A stretch of DNA of 47,437 nucleotides from an uncultured archaeon (lineage in GTDB: Archaea; Halobacteriota; Methanosarcinia; Methanosarcinales; Methanoperedenaceae). The position numbers and the translations under genes were made by a program. This document shows, piece after piece, positions 22,996 to 31,609 of this stretch. The stretch lies in contig CABMIB010000014.1 in the NCBI GenBank assembly GCA_902386135.1, forward strand, positions 1 to 47,437. The letters run 5' to 3'. The notes beneath the pieces were generated by a model that had not been told where the DNA came from, made no database searches, and saw only the letters and a list, made by a program, of their open reading frames with translations. Positions within the stretch are counted from its first letter, which is position 1. Every line of letters starts with the position of its first letter.

Positions 22996-24428
22996 GCTAT
23001 AGTATTGCATTTCCTGAGGACATAAATAAACTTGCTATAAATCATCTTTTACGAAATGATGCTCAGGAGGATTTGTGTTTTGCTCTCTGGAAGCCAAGCA
23101 GCGGTAGCAGTCGAAAAACTGCACTGATACATGAGCTAATTTTACCAAGAGAGAACGAGCGGTTAATACATGGTAATGCAAGTTTTTTACCGCAATACAT
23201 TGAACGGGTTATCGGAAAAGCGCTGGAGACAAATTCGGGTATTGCATTTATGCATAGCCATCTTGGTCCCGGCTGGCAAGATATGAGCTATGACGATTAT
23301 CGGGCTGAATACTCAAATGCTCCTGCAGTATTCGCGGCAACCGGATTACCGTTTGTAGGATTAACCTTAGGTACCGATGGAGCATGGAGTGGAAGGTTTT
23401 GGAACAAGAATCATAGGGGATTGTTTCAGAGAAATTGGTGTCAGAGTGTAAGAGTAGTAGGTACGAGTTTTAGTGTCACCTTTATGGATAAACTTCTGCC
23501 AATTCCGAAGTTTAAATCACATTTGAAAGAAACAGTCTCGCCATGGAAGCCAGAACAACAGGCAAAACTATCCCGGTTAAGAGTAGGAATAATTGGGACA
23601 GGAAGTGTCGGAAGCATTGTGGGCGAGGCCGTTTCAAGAATCGGTGTTAAACATATAAAACTTATTGATTTTGACACTGTTGAACTACGGAATTTAGGCC
23701 GACTGCTCCACGCTACACTTCGCGACGTAAAAAATCGTACTTCAAAGGTATCTATGCTTGCAAAAGCTTATAAAAAAATTGCAACTGCTGAAGATTTTCA
23801 GGTATCGGAAAAAGAGTGGAGTATTGTCGAGGTGGAGGGATTCCAAGAAGCGTTAGATTGCGATGTATTACTCGCATGTGTGGATAGGCCTTGGCCAAGG
23901 CAGGTTTTAAACTTCATTGCATATGCTCACCTTATTCCAGTAATTGATGTGGGAATTGCTGTCAATGTAAATCCTGAAGACAGAAACTTGCTTGGTGCAG
24001 ACTGGAAAGCGCAAATTATTGGACCCGGAAGACAATGTTTAGAATGTTCTGGACAATATAATGCCGGCTTTGTTTCAACAGAGCGCGAAGGGCATCTGGA
24101 AGATCCACGATATATACAATCACTGCCAAAAAACCATACATTGAGACAAAATGAAAATGTTTTTGCTTTTAGTCTTGCCGCCGCCTCTTTACAGGTTCTG
24201 CAGTTCTTATCTTTAGTAATTTCCCCTTTAGGAATCTCTGATATCGGACAGCAAAACTATCACTTCGTAACAGGAAGAATGGATATATTAGAAGATCAGC
24301 ATTGTAAACATAATTGTTTATATCCGTCAGTAATAGCCTTAGGCGATTTTGCAGGATTTACGGTAACCGGAAAGCACAATAAAGCAGAACTAGCAAGAAA
24401 ACAAAGAAAAATTTCTGGGTTTCCATAG
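22992..24428 (+). CDS. JAB (JAMM) peptidase - E1 (ThiF) fusion of system A
   Basis: 478 aa in two parts. Residues about 1-150 form a JAB/JAMM metallopeptidase: Glu in LIHELILP, and FMHSHLGPGWQDMSYDDY supplying the HxH...S..D zinc motif. Residues about 190-470 form an E1/ThiF adenylating domain: VGIIGTGSVGSIVG, LIDFDTVELRNLGR and LACVDRPWPR. A later GRQCLECSG holds candidate catalytic or zinc cysteines. The fusion joins Ubl activation and Ubl removal in one protein. It is coupled to the E2-like gene. Confidence in both domains is high; the target is unknown. Confidence 0.9.
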   Translation: MSYSIAFPEDINKLAINHLLRNDAQEDLCFALWKPSSGSSRKTALIHELILPRENERLIHGNASFLPQYIERVIGKALETNSGIAFMHSHLGPGWQDMSYDDYRAEYSNAPAVFAATGLPFVGLTLGTDGAWSGRFWNKNHRGLFQRNWCQSVRVVGTSFSVTFMDKLLPIPKFKSHLKETVSPWKPEQQAKLSRLRVGIIGTGSVGSIVGEAVSRIGVKHIKLIDFDTVELRNLGRLLHATLRDVKNRTSKVSMLAKAYKKIATAEDFQVSEKEWSIVEVEGFQEALDCDVLLACVDRPWPRQVLNFIAYAHLIPVIDVGIAVNVNPEDRNLLGADWKAQIIGPGRQCLECSGQYNAGFVSTEREGHLEDPRYIQSLPKNHTLRQNENVFAFSLAAASLQVLQFLSLVISPLGISDIGQQNYHFVTGRMDILEDQHCKHNCLYPSVIALGDFAGFTVTGKHNKAELARKQRKISGFP

Positions 24429-24589
24429 CAAAACTTTTTTCTTTTTTTAATGGGAGGAGGTAATTCGTTTTTTTCATGAATTATTAGGTGAAAGTAAACA
24501 AACAGGGCAAATGCGCCATGAAATTTTTTTCATTCCCTTTCCCTATAGGTTACTCTAGCATAATGGTTAGCGGTTTTTGTATTAAGAGT

Positions 24590-24765
24590 CAATCCCCACC
24601 TCGAACCAATCTTTGAAAATGATCAGATTGAGTTCATTAATGGCGGCTATCTTAAATCCATATCAGCTCTAACTCATCATTGAATGGGTATCTTACTGTA
24701 ATTTTAGCGTTTTTGGACTCAAAATCAAGTAGCAAAGCCGCCATTTTTATATTGTACCGAGATGT
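24590..24765 (-). pseudogene. Remnant of the TraG-like gene 3' end (copy 2)
   Basis: TCCCCACCTCGAACCAATCT matches the 3' end of the gene at 33446. The following about 150 bp are shared with 30692-30835. It lies between the converging Ubl operons A and B. The rest of 24429-24872 shows no gene. Confidence 0.6.
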
Positions 24766-24872
24766 TAATTATTCGTCTTTTAACGATCCGGGAGAATCAA
24801 TCGTATTTTATAATTATGGCAATGTGATTTTACATTGTTTTATAAAACCCACCGAAGATCCATCAGAGGGGG

Positions 24873-26165
24873 CTATAGCAATGGCCGCAATAATGGCTTT
24901 GCACCTAAATATACTGCAACAATTAAATCCCTCTCATTTTGATAAATCCTAATTTCCGAGACTTTATTTATATTATCACAGAATTCACTTTCAAGCATAT
25001 TTTTAATTGCTCTTATCAACGAATATTCTGTTATATTGTTATCAATGTAAGTCGCAAGATTTCTCAGAGGTTTTTCAAAATCTGGTTCGGTTCTATGTAA
25101 ACCCTGCTCTATTCCCAATGCGTTCGTGACTCCTGCTGTTAGTCTTTCAGTATCTATTTTAGGAAGGGAGGTTGTTGGACTTCCAGCTATCCTTTTATAT
25201 TTGCCATGTTCGCTGAAATCCACACTCACTGGAGTTCCATTTGGATCTCTTAAGACTTTAGAGATGAAGATATCCGCATCTTTTTGATGCCACCTCATTA
25301 ACCACCCATCTATCGTCAGAATCGGTAAACGTTGATCAAGTACATAATAGGCATTGTTAACCTTAACAGCTACTGCAACATGCCATGGGATTGTAATGAA
25401 ATAGACCTCAATATCTGGATTCAGATTAAAAAGTAAAGAAGCTGTCAGATTTGCATAATCCCGGCAAATTGCCATTCTATAACTTAGAATCCTCTCTATC
25501 GGTAAACTAATCTTGAAAGTATCGAGTATAATCCTATAGAGTTTTTGAATTTTGCTTTTTCTGGTTTCTCTTCGATAAATGGGCGAATAGCTAGCCCATA
25601 AATAAATTAGAGTAAATAGTGATGCGCCGAATAGCACCCCATTCAATAATACTAATATTAGTCCTGAATCAATGGAAGAGGCATTTGAAAGTGATTGATG
25701 GACTGATAATTTTATAATTATAAAGGCAGGAAACGATAGCAATAGGACAAATATAACCCTTATTATGGTGCTTTGAAATAGTGACAATAGTACGAATATA
25801 ACAGCAGCCGCTGCTCCAATATATACTGACCATACGGATCCTAAAAAAGGTAAACTAATTAAATAAAATAAAGCATAAACAAACAGAGATACAATAATAG
25901 AAAGGAAAAGGTAAAGTGGTGTTAAGAGCCGCAGAGGCAGATCTAATATCCATCTTTCCATCCAATAATTTATATTTCTATGCTGCCACTCCAAAACATT
26001 AGTAAGGGTTTCTTTATCGGAGTTTCCTTTCAGTCTTTTTGCTAAGTCTCCCAACTCTTTATTTTCTAAATCCTCTAAAGTAGAGCAAACTTGTCTTTTC
26101 AGGTTCCATACTTTTATGTTAGATATCATGCCCATCGTTATCCATCCTTTAATAACCCATCTCAC
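24873..26165 (-). CDS. Membrane transglutaminase-like cysteine peptidase
   Basis: 430 aa. An N-terminal helical region (about 1-70) is followed by about five membrane segments (about 80-210; LFLSIIVSLFVYALFYLISL and others). The soluble transglutaminase-like domain carries the triad: Cys in SYRMAICRDYANL, His in TIPWHVAVAV, Asp in YYVLDQRLP. A C-terminal tail of about 120 aa is unassigned. It overlaps the upstream small membrane gene by 4 nt and ends the system B Ubl operon. It might be an effector, a Ubl-processing protease or an unrelated surface enzyme; the coupling favours a link to the Ubl system. Confidence 0.8.
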   Translation of the reverse strand: MRWVIKGWITMGMISNIKVWNLKRQVCSTLEDLENKELGDLAKRLKGNSDKETLTNVLEWQHRNINYWMERWILDLPLRLLTPLYLFLSIIVSLFVYALFYLISLPFLGSVWSVYIGAAAAVIFVLLSLFQSTIIRVIFVLLLSFPAFIIIKLSVHQSLSNASSIDSGLILVLLNGVLFGASLFTLIYLWASYSPIYRRETRKSKIQKLYRIILDTFKISLPIERILSYRMAICRDYANLTASLLFNLNPDIEVYFITIPWHVAVAVKVNNAYYVLDQRLPILTIDGWLMRWHQKDADIFISKVLRDPNGTPVSVDFSEHGKYKRIAGSPTTSLPKIDTERLTAGVTNALGIEQGLHRTEPDFEKPLRNLATYIDNNITEYSLIRAIKNMLESEFCDNINKVSEIRIYQNERDLIVAVYLGAKPLLRPLL

Positions 26166-26479
26166 GGAGTATATTTTAGCTTTGAGACATTAACTGCTAA
26201 TGAGTAGATTTCTTGGGATTGTTTTCCAATCTCTGAATTGCCAAAAATAAACCCTATTACGACAAATACAAAAAAAATGAAGAAGCAGATCGCACTTGCT
26301 TTGAGAGAATTATCATCTTTTGAAAAATACCACAATACTAAAAAAACGATAGCAAAAAATAAAGCCGGTAAGGCCAATGCTTGTGCAATTTTAATTATGA
26401 AACCAATAAGAATTAAAAGACCTAATATCAACCAAATTATTTTTTCGTCTGTTGAGCTTCCTCTTGGTATAGTAATCAA
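26162..26479 (-). CDS. Small three-span membrane protein
   Basis: 105 aa with hydrophobic segments IIWLILGLLILIGFIIKI, LPALFFAIVFLVLWYFS and SAICFFIFFVFVVIGFIFG. No known family. It sits between DUF6527 (12-nt gap) and the transglutaminase-like gene (4-nt overlap), so it is probably its membrane partner. Confidence 0.7.
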   Translation of the reverse strand: MITIPRGSSTDEKIIWLILGLLILIGFIIKIAQALALPALFFAIVFLVLWYFSKDDNSLKASAICFFIFFVFVVIGFIFGNSEIGKQSQEIYSLAVNVSKLKYTP

Positions 26480-26491
26480 CTCCTAACTTCA

Positions 26492-26839
26492 TCACCGCTT
26501 TTTATTCTTGTAATAAGCTTTTTTATTCTTCTCGTCTTTCCTTCGGTTATATTCGATCTGTTTTTTTGTCCATTTAGGTGCCCACTCGACTTCGTTATTT
26601 GTAATCCAATAATGTGATTGGCATGCGAAGCTCCAATTTCCTATCGATGGATATAAGGAAACCGTTTCGCCATCAAATATCAACATCCAATCGGTTGGAG
26701 AAAGAGGTGTAACTACCTCATTTCCGCATCCGCAACAACATTTATGGATAACCGTAGAGTAATCTATGGAGATGTATATAATCCCGTTTTCAATATGCTC
26801 AGGGATACTTTTTACAAATTTATGGGACAGCTTCATCAT
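26492..26839 (-). CDS. DUF6527 protein of Ubl system B
   Basis: 115 aa with the DUF6527 signature: [15 protein letters not shown], then [28 protein letters not shown] and a lysine-rich tail. The cysteine cluster and CxSHYW look like a metal site. DUF6527 proteins are linked to multiubiquitin operons and, as I recall, are called BubE in work on bacterial ubiquitination-like pathways, with a proposed Ubl-processing role. It overlaps the upstream E1 gene by 20 nt. Confidence 0.85.
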   Translation of the reverse strand: MMKLSHKFVKSIPEHIENGIIYISIDYSTVIHKCCCGCGNEVVTPLSPTDWMLIFDGETVSLYPSIGNWSFACQSHYWITNNEVEWAPKWTKKQIEYNRRKDEKNKKAYYKNKKR

Positions 26840-27998
26840 TCACCAATTTATTAGTATTAATTTCGTAAACCGTATGATGTTCCTTATCTAAATCATGGTA
26901 AAAGCCAAATAATTTCTTCCATTTTATAACGGCAAGAGCAGCATTTAATGCATTGATCTCAGCTATCTGAATATTTTTGTTATAATCATCAACGCCGCCG
27001 TCGATAAAAGAAATCCTTTTATTAATATGATCGTTTTTCTTTGAAGTGCTGGCCGTTACCCTAGCGCTTCCAGTCAGCAATCCATCCACAACATTGATCC
27101 CTATCCCAACATCCACAAATGGTATCGCGGCTCCTATTAATTTTTCAATTATTAACTTCTTAGCCTCTCCATCATCAATGCATATAAAAACAAAATTCAT
27201 TCCTGATAATTCCCCCAGAACAGAAGAGGTTAGATGATACTCATGCGGAAAGATATGTTTGTGCATTTTTGAATACAGATCATGCAGATAGGCAACTTTT
27301 TTCGGCTGTTTTCGTAATGTATCAATTGAAGCAGCTCCGGGAGCACGAAAGGCGTTATGTGAGAGGAATTTGTCTTCATCAAAGAGATGAATTTCTTTTA
27401 CCGGTGTTTTTGCAACGAAGTCCAACACATATGAACCCGTACCGCCCAAACCTATAATGGCTACTTTTAAATTTTGAAGCTTGGCAGAAATGGCTTCAAT
27501 TTCCGCCCTACTTGAGTTTGTATCTAAATAATTGAAAACGATATCCGGATCGGTTGGATCAATGACTTTGAAAGTCTTTGCTGTAACAGCGCGATTAATT
27601 GCTTGTGCTTGCGAGGCAATTATCCCTATATAAGTTGTCACTTTTTCATAATAATCTGCATAGCCATTCGATGGTTTGTTAGAAAAGGAGTGATCAACCT
27701 CTACCCCCTCTGCCAAAGTTATTCTTCCACTCGAATGCTGAATCCCCTTTATTATATTACCCTCTTTATCGCAAGGATGTTCACCTGCAAAATAAATCAC
27801 ATGGGTCTGTGGTCTTGTAGTTCTATCACCTGCCAAGTTATCAAGCGGTGTTACAAGCGTACCCAAGGCGATTTCTCTTCTTGAATTTACATACGGAACA
27901 CTATGCACTAGTAGATGTGCACTTTTTACTTCGATCTCATATCCTTCATCCCTGAGCCTCTTTAGATCGGGGCTATGACTTATTAGTCTGTGTGACAT
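26820..27998 (-). CDS. E1-like (ThiF) protein with DUF6791-type N-terminus, system B
   Basis: 392 aa. Residues about 1-165 form a DUF6791-like domain ([34 protein letters not shown]). Residues about 170-380 form the ThiF adenylating domain: [32 protein letters not shown] and [11 protein letters not shown]. No separate E2 gene is present; the N-terminal domain, which holds the conserved PCDKEG cysteine, could supply the E2-like step. That is inference from known E2-E1 fusions. Its sequence differs greatly from the JAB-E1 of system A. It overlaps the Ubl gene by 26 nt. Confidence 0.85.
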   Translation of the reverse strand: MSHRLISHSPDLKRLRDEGYEIEVKSAHLLVHSVPYVNSRREIALGTLVTPLDNLAGDRTTRPQTHVIYFAGEHPCDKEGNIIKGIQHSSGRITLAEGVEVDHSFSNKPSNGYADYYEKVTTYIGIIASQAQAINRAVTAKTFKVIDPTDPDIVFNYLDTNSSRAEIEAISAKLQNLKVAIIGLGGTGSYVLDFVAKTPVKEIHLFDEDKFLSHNAFRAPGAASIDTLRKQPKKVAYLHDLYSKMHKHIFPHEYHLTSSVLGELSGMNFVFICIDDGEAKKLIIEKLIGAAIPFVDVGIGINVVDGLLTGSARVTASTSKKNDHINKRISFIDGGVDDYNKNIQIAEINALNAALAVIKWKKLFGFYHDLDKEHHTVYEINTNKLVNDEAVP

Positions 27999-28257
27999 TG
28001 AATATCATTCCATTTTTAACCCTCACACTGTCTCCCTTCACCATCGATCCCTCATGATGCGATTCCGGGCCTCTTGAGAAGGTAACCGTATAAACGATAT
28101 TCTCATCACTAGAATAAGAGCCGAAAGCTAACTCGATAACTTCCTGGTATGAGATTTCTTTCTTATTCCAGGTTTTCTCTCGTGCATTTACGATTATTGT
28201 GTATTCTTTCTGTTCTCCCTGAATACCGGGATCATGTTCTTCATTATTCTTGTTCAT
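27973..28257 (-). CDS. Ubiquitin-like protein of conjugation system B
   Basis: 94 aa. A short charged tail is followed by one multiubiquitin-type domain: EYTIIVNAREKTWNKKEISY, VIELAFGSYS, YTVTFSRGPESHHEGSMVKG and [13 protein letters not shown]. It differs clearly from the system A Ubl. It has no diglycine; some processing step (perhaps DUF6527) would be needed to expose a conjugating end. Shine-Dalgarno AAGGAG lies 9-10 nt before the ATG. It is the first gene of the - strand operon and divergent from the TrmB regulator. Confidence 0.8.
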   Translation of the reverse strand: MNKNNEEHDPGIQGEQKEYTIIVNAREKTWNKKEISYQEVIELAFGSYSSDENIVYTVTFSRGPESHHEGSMVKGDSVRVKNGMIFNVTQTNKS

Positions 28258-28334
28258 AAAATTTTTCTCCTTTAGTTCTTATTTCCACTATATCAGTCTC
28301 CATATTTTATCACGGCGCTTTATAAGCACGCGAA

Positions 28335-28420
28335 ATATTTATATATTGTCAAATCAACTGTTAGTTGAAGTATCAAAAATAAACCTAAAAATGGTGGTAT
28401 ATTTAAACAACTCAAAGTTG
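28335..28420. promoter_or_regulatory. Divergent promoter with two CAACT-N3-AGTTG operators
   Basis: TCAACT-GTT-AGTTGA (28354-28368) and CAACT-CAA-AGTTG (28408-28420) are matching palindromes 53 bp apart. The second lies between a TATA-like TATATTTAAA (28398-28407) and the regulator ATG at 28428, which would be leaderless. The first adjoins the AT-rich TATA candidate (28335-28347) of the Ubl operon on the - strand. They are likely the regulator's own sites. Confidence 0.7.
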
Positions 28421-28427
28421 ATGTAAT

Positions 28428-29177
28428 ATGAAACAACTTGAAGAGGTACTCAAAGGCTTCGGATGGGAAAGTTATGAAGTAAAAGCCTACTGTACATTGG
28501 TAAAGCACGGCGCATCAAAAATAAAAGATCTATCCTTTAGATCAAAAGTTCCAGAGGGAAAAATATATTCTGTAATGTCGCAACTTGAGAAAAGAGGAGC
28601 AGTAATAAAATCAGGGAAAAGGCCGCAAAAATATGATGCACAAAACCCCAGATATTTACTTGAGCAAGAGCAGAATCAATTGAGAGAAAAATGTGGATTG
28701 GCTTTAGCGGGGGTCGAACAAGCTTGGGAACTCAGGAATGAAAAAATGGAAGAAACAGAAAAAGTATGGCAGATTACTGGGATAAGTGGCATTTTTAGCG
28801 AAATCCGCAAACTGCTTGAAACCAACTGCACCTCGATTATAATATCAGCCCATGATCTGGAATGGCTCACCTCCAAAGATATCGATAGGATTAAAAAATG
28901 CATTAGTAGAGGAGTAGCAATCAATGTTGTAACCTTAAATGGTTCAAATACAAGCATTATACATCAGCTTGTAGATGCCGGGATAAGTGTCCGGATTACA
29001 AATAATCAACCGATGAATTTTTATATATTTAACAATAAAGTTATTATATGGATTTGCGGCAATTATGAAATAGCCTCAATAATTGCGGATGAGAAGATGG
29101 CTGCTGTACTTGAAAAGGAATTTAATAATATGTTTGAGAAGGGATTAAAACCAGGAAGTGATATACTTGCTACTTAG
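28428..29177 (+). CDS. TrmB-family transcriptional regulator
   Basis: 249 aa. The N-terminal winged helix is typical of TrmB (FGWESYEVKAYCTLVKHGAS, then VPEGKIYSVMSQLEKRGAV). A helical linker follows, and a C-terminal phospholipase-D-like effector domain (IIISAHDLEWLTS; VRITNNQPMNFYIFNNKVII). TrmB proteins are archaeal sugar or metabolite sensors. Here it probably controls the divergent Ubl operon and itself through the two palindromes. Confidence 0.88.
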   Translation: MKQLEEVLKGFGWESYEVKAYCTLVKHGASKIKDLSFRSKVPEGKIYSVMSQLEKRGAVIKSGKRPQKYDAQNPRYLLEQEQNQLREKCGLALAGVEQAWELRNEKMEETEKVWQITGISGIFSEIRKLLETNCTSIIISAHDLEWLTSKDIDRIKKCISRGVAINVVTLNGSNTSIIHQLVDAGISVRITNNQPMNFYIFNNKVIIWICGNYEIASIIADEKMAAVLEKEFNNMFEKGLKPGSDILAT

Positions 29178-29622
29178 ACAAGTGATTCCTCTTCTCTTCC
29201 TATACGCCAATAATGGCGGAAGTATATACGGTAGGACAAGATTTCAAAAAATGATTTTTTTAGCGCAAAAAGAGGAAGAGGGCGTTAAGGAATGGTATAA
29301 CTTCTATCCTCATGACTTCGGCCCGTATTCGACTGAACTACAAAATGATTTAGATATTCTTGCTATGGAAGGGCTCATAAGAGAAAGTCCAGAGGAATAC
29401 GGAGAGAAGATTCGATACCAGTACCTTTTAACCAGAAAAGGGACTGCTATAATTGAGAAGGTCTTAAACAACCCCGAGCATCGAAAAGACCTAAATACTA
29501 CTTTAAAAGCACTCACGACAATTAAAAGTAAATACAGTAAACTACCTTTAGAAAAACTCATAAATCATGTGTATCTAAAATACCCTGAATATGCAATTTT
29601 CAGTAAGTTTACTAATTATTAG
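29158..29622 (+). CDS. Panacea/DUF4065-like (YwgA-type) protein
   Basis: 154 aa from a GTG at 29158, overlapping the regulator by 20 nt. The core motif RTRFQKMIFLAQKEE, FYPHDFGPYS and LAMEGLIRES matches the DUF4065/Panacea or YwgA-like winged-helix families, some of which are antitoxins or phage-associated. It is probably cotranslated with the regulator, so it may modulate it or form part of a toxin-antitoxin-like switch. The family call is moderate. Confidence 0.6.
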   Translation: MIYLLLRQVIPLLFLYANNGGSIYGRTRFQKMIFLAQKEEEGVKEWYNFYPHDFGPYSTELQNDLDILAMEGLIRESPEEYGEKIRYQYLLTRKGTAIIEKVLNNPEHRKDLNTTLKALTTIKSKYSKLPLEKLINHVYLKYPEYAIFSKFTNY

Positions 29623-29729
29623 ATAACAAATATTTTGATATAGGACTGTTTTATTTGTTGCTATATTACAGAGATGAGGCAGAGGGCGGTAATCTAATCC
29701 CCAACCAAATTATCAATCTGCTCTCCTCA

Positions 29730-29775
29730 TCTATTCCCCACCTCTAACCAATTTTTAAAACTGCTCCACTATAAT
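29730..29775 (-). pseudogene. Remnant of the TraG-like gene 3' end (copy 3)
   Basis: ATTCCCCACCTCTAACCAAT followed by TTTTAAAACTGCTC, a short decayed copy of the 3' end of the gene at 33446. Confidence 0.5.
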
Positions 29776-29806
29776 ACATTTTTTTTGAACTGATTCCTAC
29801 CTACGA

Positions 29807-30643
29807 CTATTTTCCCTTCTTTAAGCAGCATTTCTTGTACTTCTTGCCGCTTCCACAAGGGCACGGAGCATTACGGCCTATTTTCTTCGACTTCTTTTTC
29901 GTAGTTTTTGTTTCAGGATAAGAAATCTCCCTGAGATAGTCGATATTCTCTTTAGAAAAATGGTCTAAAGGATTCTTCATAAATTTGCTATAGCTTTGTT
30001 CTTCCTCCGGCAGATTGAAAACCCAGTCCACATCATCTCGCCTTATTACCTCGGTATCAATCTTTCCTTTTTCGAATGCCATATCTACCTGAGGTAGAAG
30101 GTTCTGGTCTTTGAATGAAAGCAGTTCGTCTACCAGGAATGCTGCAAACGTCGGGTCATTGGTATCCTCTAAAAGCTTTAAAAGGAAGGCTTTTATATCC
30201 TCTTTTCTAGCAGGATTCTGATGAGCAATCATATTTAAAGCAGTAGCAACTGAGATGCGAATATATCGGTCAAGTGTCTCATCGAGAATATATTCCTTCA
30301 GCCTTTCTATTGCATCTTCACCGAAGGCAGCGAGAAGAGTCGGTGTGTCCTCCGTTATCCAATCGCCTAAAGCGTCCCTCTCATCCCTCATTATATCAAG
30401 TAAAAGTTCAAGAGCTTCTCTTGTTTTTATTAGAGGCAGTATGTGAATAACATGAATCGGCGCCCATGCATCTCCTAGCCCACCTGGATACCAGTATTTA
30501 TCACCCTGAAGTATGCGCCTTAGATAAAAAATAGCATCCTTTCTTGATGCTATCTCTTGGGCAAGATTGGGCGGAACATCCAGATTAAGAGATATCATCT
30601 CATTTATCAAGCTCTCTGTATCCATTTCCTTATACTTAGACAT
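29807..30643 (-). CDS. HEAT-like repeat protein with SEC-C metal-binding tail
   Basis: 278 aa. Helical repeats (DUF1186/HEAT-like, about 20-200) are followed by a K-rich linker and a C-terminal SEC-C motif (RNAPCPCGSGKKYKKCC) that binds zinc. SEC-C-tailed proteins are common on mobile elements and in stress loci; their roles are mostly unknown. It lies alone between two TraG-like remnants. Confidence 0.8.
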   Translation of the reverse strand: MSKYKEMDTESLINEMISLNLDVPPNLAQEIASRKDAIFYLRRILQGDKYWYPGGLGDAWAPIHVIHILPLIKTREALELLLDIMRDERDALGDWITEDTPTLLAAFGEDAIERLKEYILDETLDRYIRISVATALNMIAHQNPARKEDIKAFLLKLLEDTNDPTFAAFLVDELLSFKDQNLLPQVDMAFEKGKIDTEVIRRDDVDWVFNLPEEEQSYSKFMKNPLDHFSKENIDYLREISYPETKTTKKKSKKIGRNAPCPCGSGKKYKKCCLKKGK

Positions 30644-30691
30644 AGTTATTTACTTTCGTTGGATTTCTAAAGTATTTTTCGCTTATTCTTA

Positions 30692-30835
30692 CTTATTCCC
30701 CACCTCGAACCACTCTTTTAACTGATCAGCTTGAGATCATCAATGGTGGCTATTTGAAACCCATATCAGCTCAATCTCATCATTGAATGGGATTTCGCTG
30801 TAATTTTACCAGCTTTTAGCTGGGAGTCAAATAGT
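30692..30835 (-). pseudogene. Remnant of the TraG-like gene 3' end (copy 4)
   Basis: TATTCCCCACCTCGAACCAC plus about 120 bp shared with 24590-24765. The following 30842-31090 is open on the + strand (82 codons) and contains a GGCATT/AATGCC hairpin, but I recognise nothing in it. Confidence 0.6.
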
Positions 30836-31200
30836 CGAAAGGTGATCCTTCGAGCGTTACCCTTATTAGTAAGGTTAGCAAAGGAAGCAATGGAGACCGA
30901 GGATAGGATGGCGCACGAATGGCTGGAATGCATAACTGGTGGAGACAATCGAGATTTAAGGGATAGCTTGGGGCAACGTGTAGCTATGGGATACTTCAGC
31001 AAAGGTAGAACTGGGCTTATGATACGGTCGAAGGAGAGGGCATTTTGCAGCCACGAATGCCCCCTTCCTTTCCCCCTAACAAAATATTAGTTGGTAACCT
31101 CCTTTTGACGGTTAGAGAGTTATTCGTTATTTTACGATTATAGCGATGAATCCTTACTCATCCCTTAAACCGTTTTTTACATACTCATGACAGGCGATAT

Positions 31201-31536
31201 TTATTCTGCAAATCTAAATTGCCTCTGGCTCTGCAGGCTTTTTAGCCTCTGTTTTTGATAAGCCGCTATCTTATCACTTAAAGGATGATCGGGCTTTATT
31301 ATTAGATGAGTTAATGAAATAACAAGTCCCTGCTTTTTATCTCCCTCAATAGCGCAAATTATACCGCCCATATCCCCGGAATCAAATACTTCGATTATAC
31401 TTAAATCGAGGTTCACGTCGATATGTATTCCTTTTTGGCGAAGGAATCGAGATAATTCTTTAGTAGGGCGGGCTGGAATAGGCAAATATTGTTTCATTTC
31501 CTCAACGAGAGTCCCACTTCCTTTCTTTAGTTTCAT
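31201..31536 (-). CDS. Hypothetical protein
   Basis: 111 aa, soluble, mixed alpha/beta (IDVNLDLSIIEVFDSGDMGG; GLVISLTHLIIKPDHPLSDK). No family recognised. The beta-strand pattern is like that of a small single-domain protein. It lies upstream of SEC-C and downstream of the pRiA4b-like gene on the same strand, with gaps over 70 nt. Confidence 0.55.
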   Translation of the reverse strand: MKLKKGSGTLVEEMKQYLPIPARPTKELSRFLRQKGIHIDVNLDLSIIEVFDSGDMGGIICAIEGDKKQGLVISLTHLIIKPDHPLSDKIAAYQKQRLKSLQSQRQFRFAE

Positions 31537-31609
31537 ACAAGATTGAATTTCCCTGAAAGATTATATTTTTATTCCTCTGCTGCTTGACTTTCGAATTTAC
31601 TATAAGTCC

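Noticed and set aside
24541-24610. tRNA-like D-arm words (ATGGTTAGCGG) followed by CGAACC
   Set aside because: No acceptor stem, anticodon arm or T-arm pairing; the CGAACC belongs to the TraG-like remnant.
30842-31090. 82-codon + strand ORF
   Set aside because: No recognised motif, no clear ribosome site, and it lies in decayed repeat DNA; noted in the remnant entry only.
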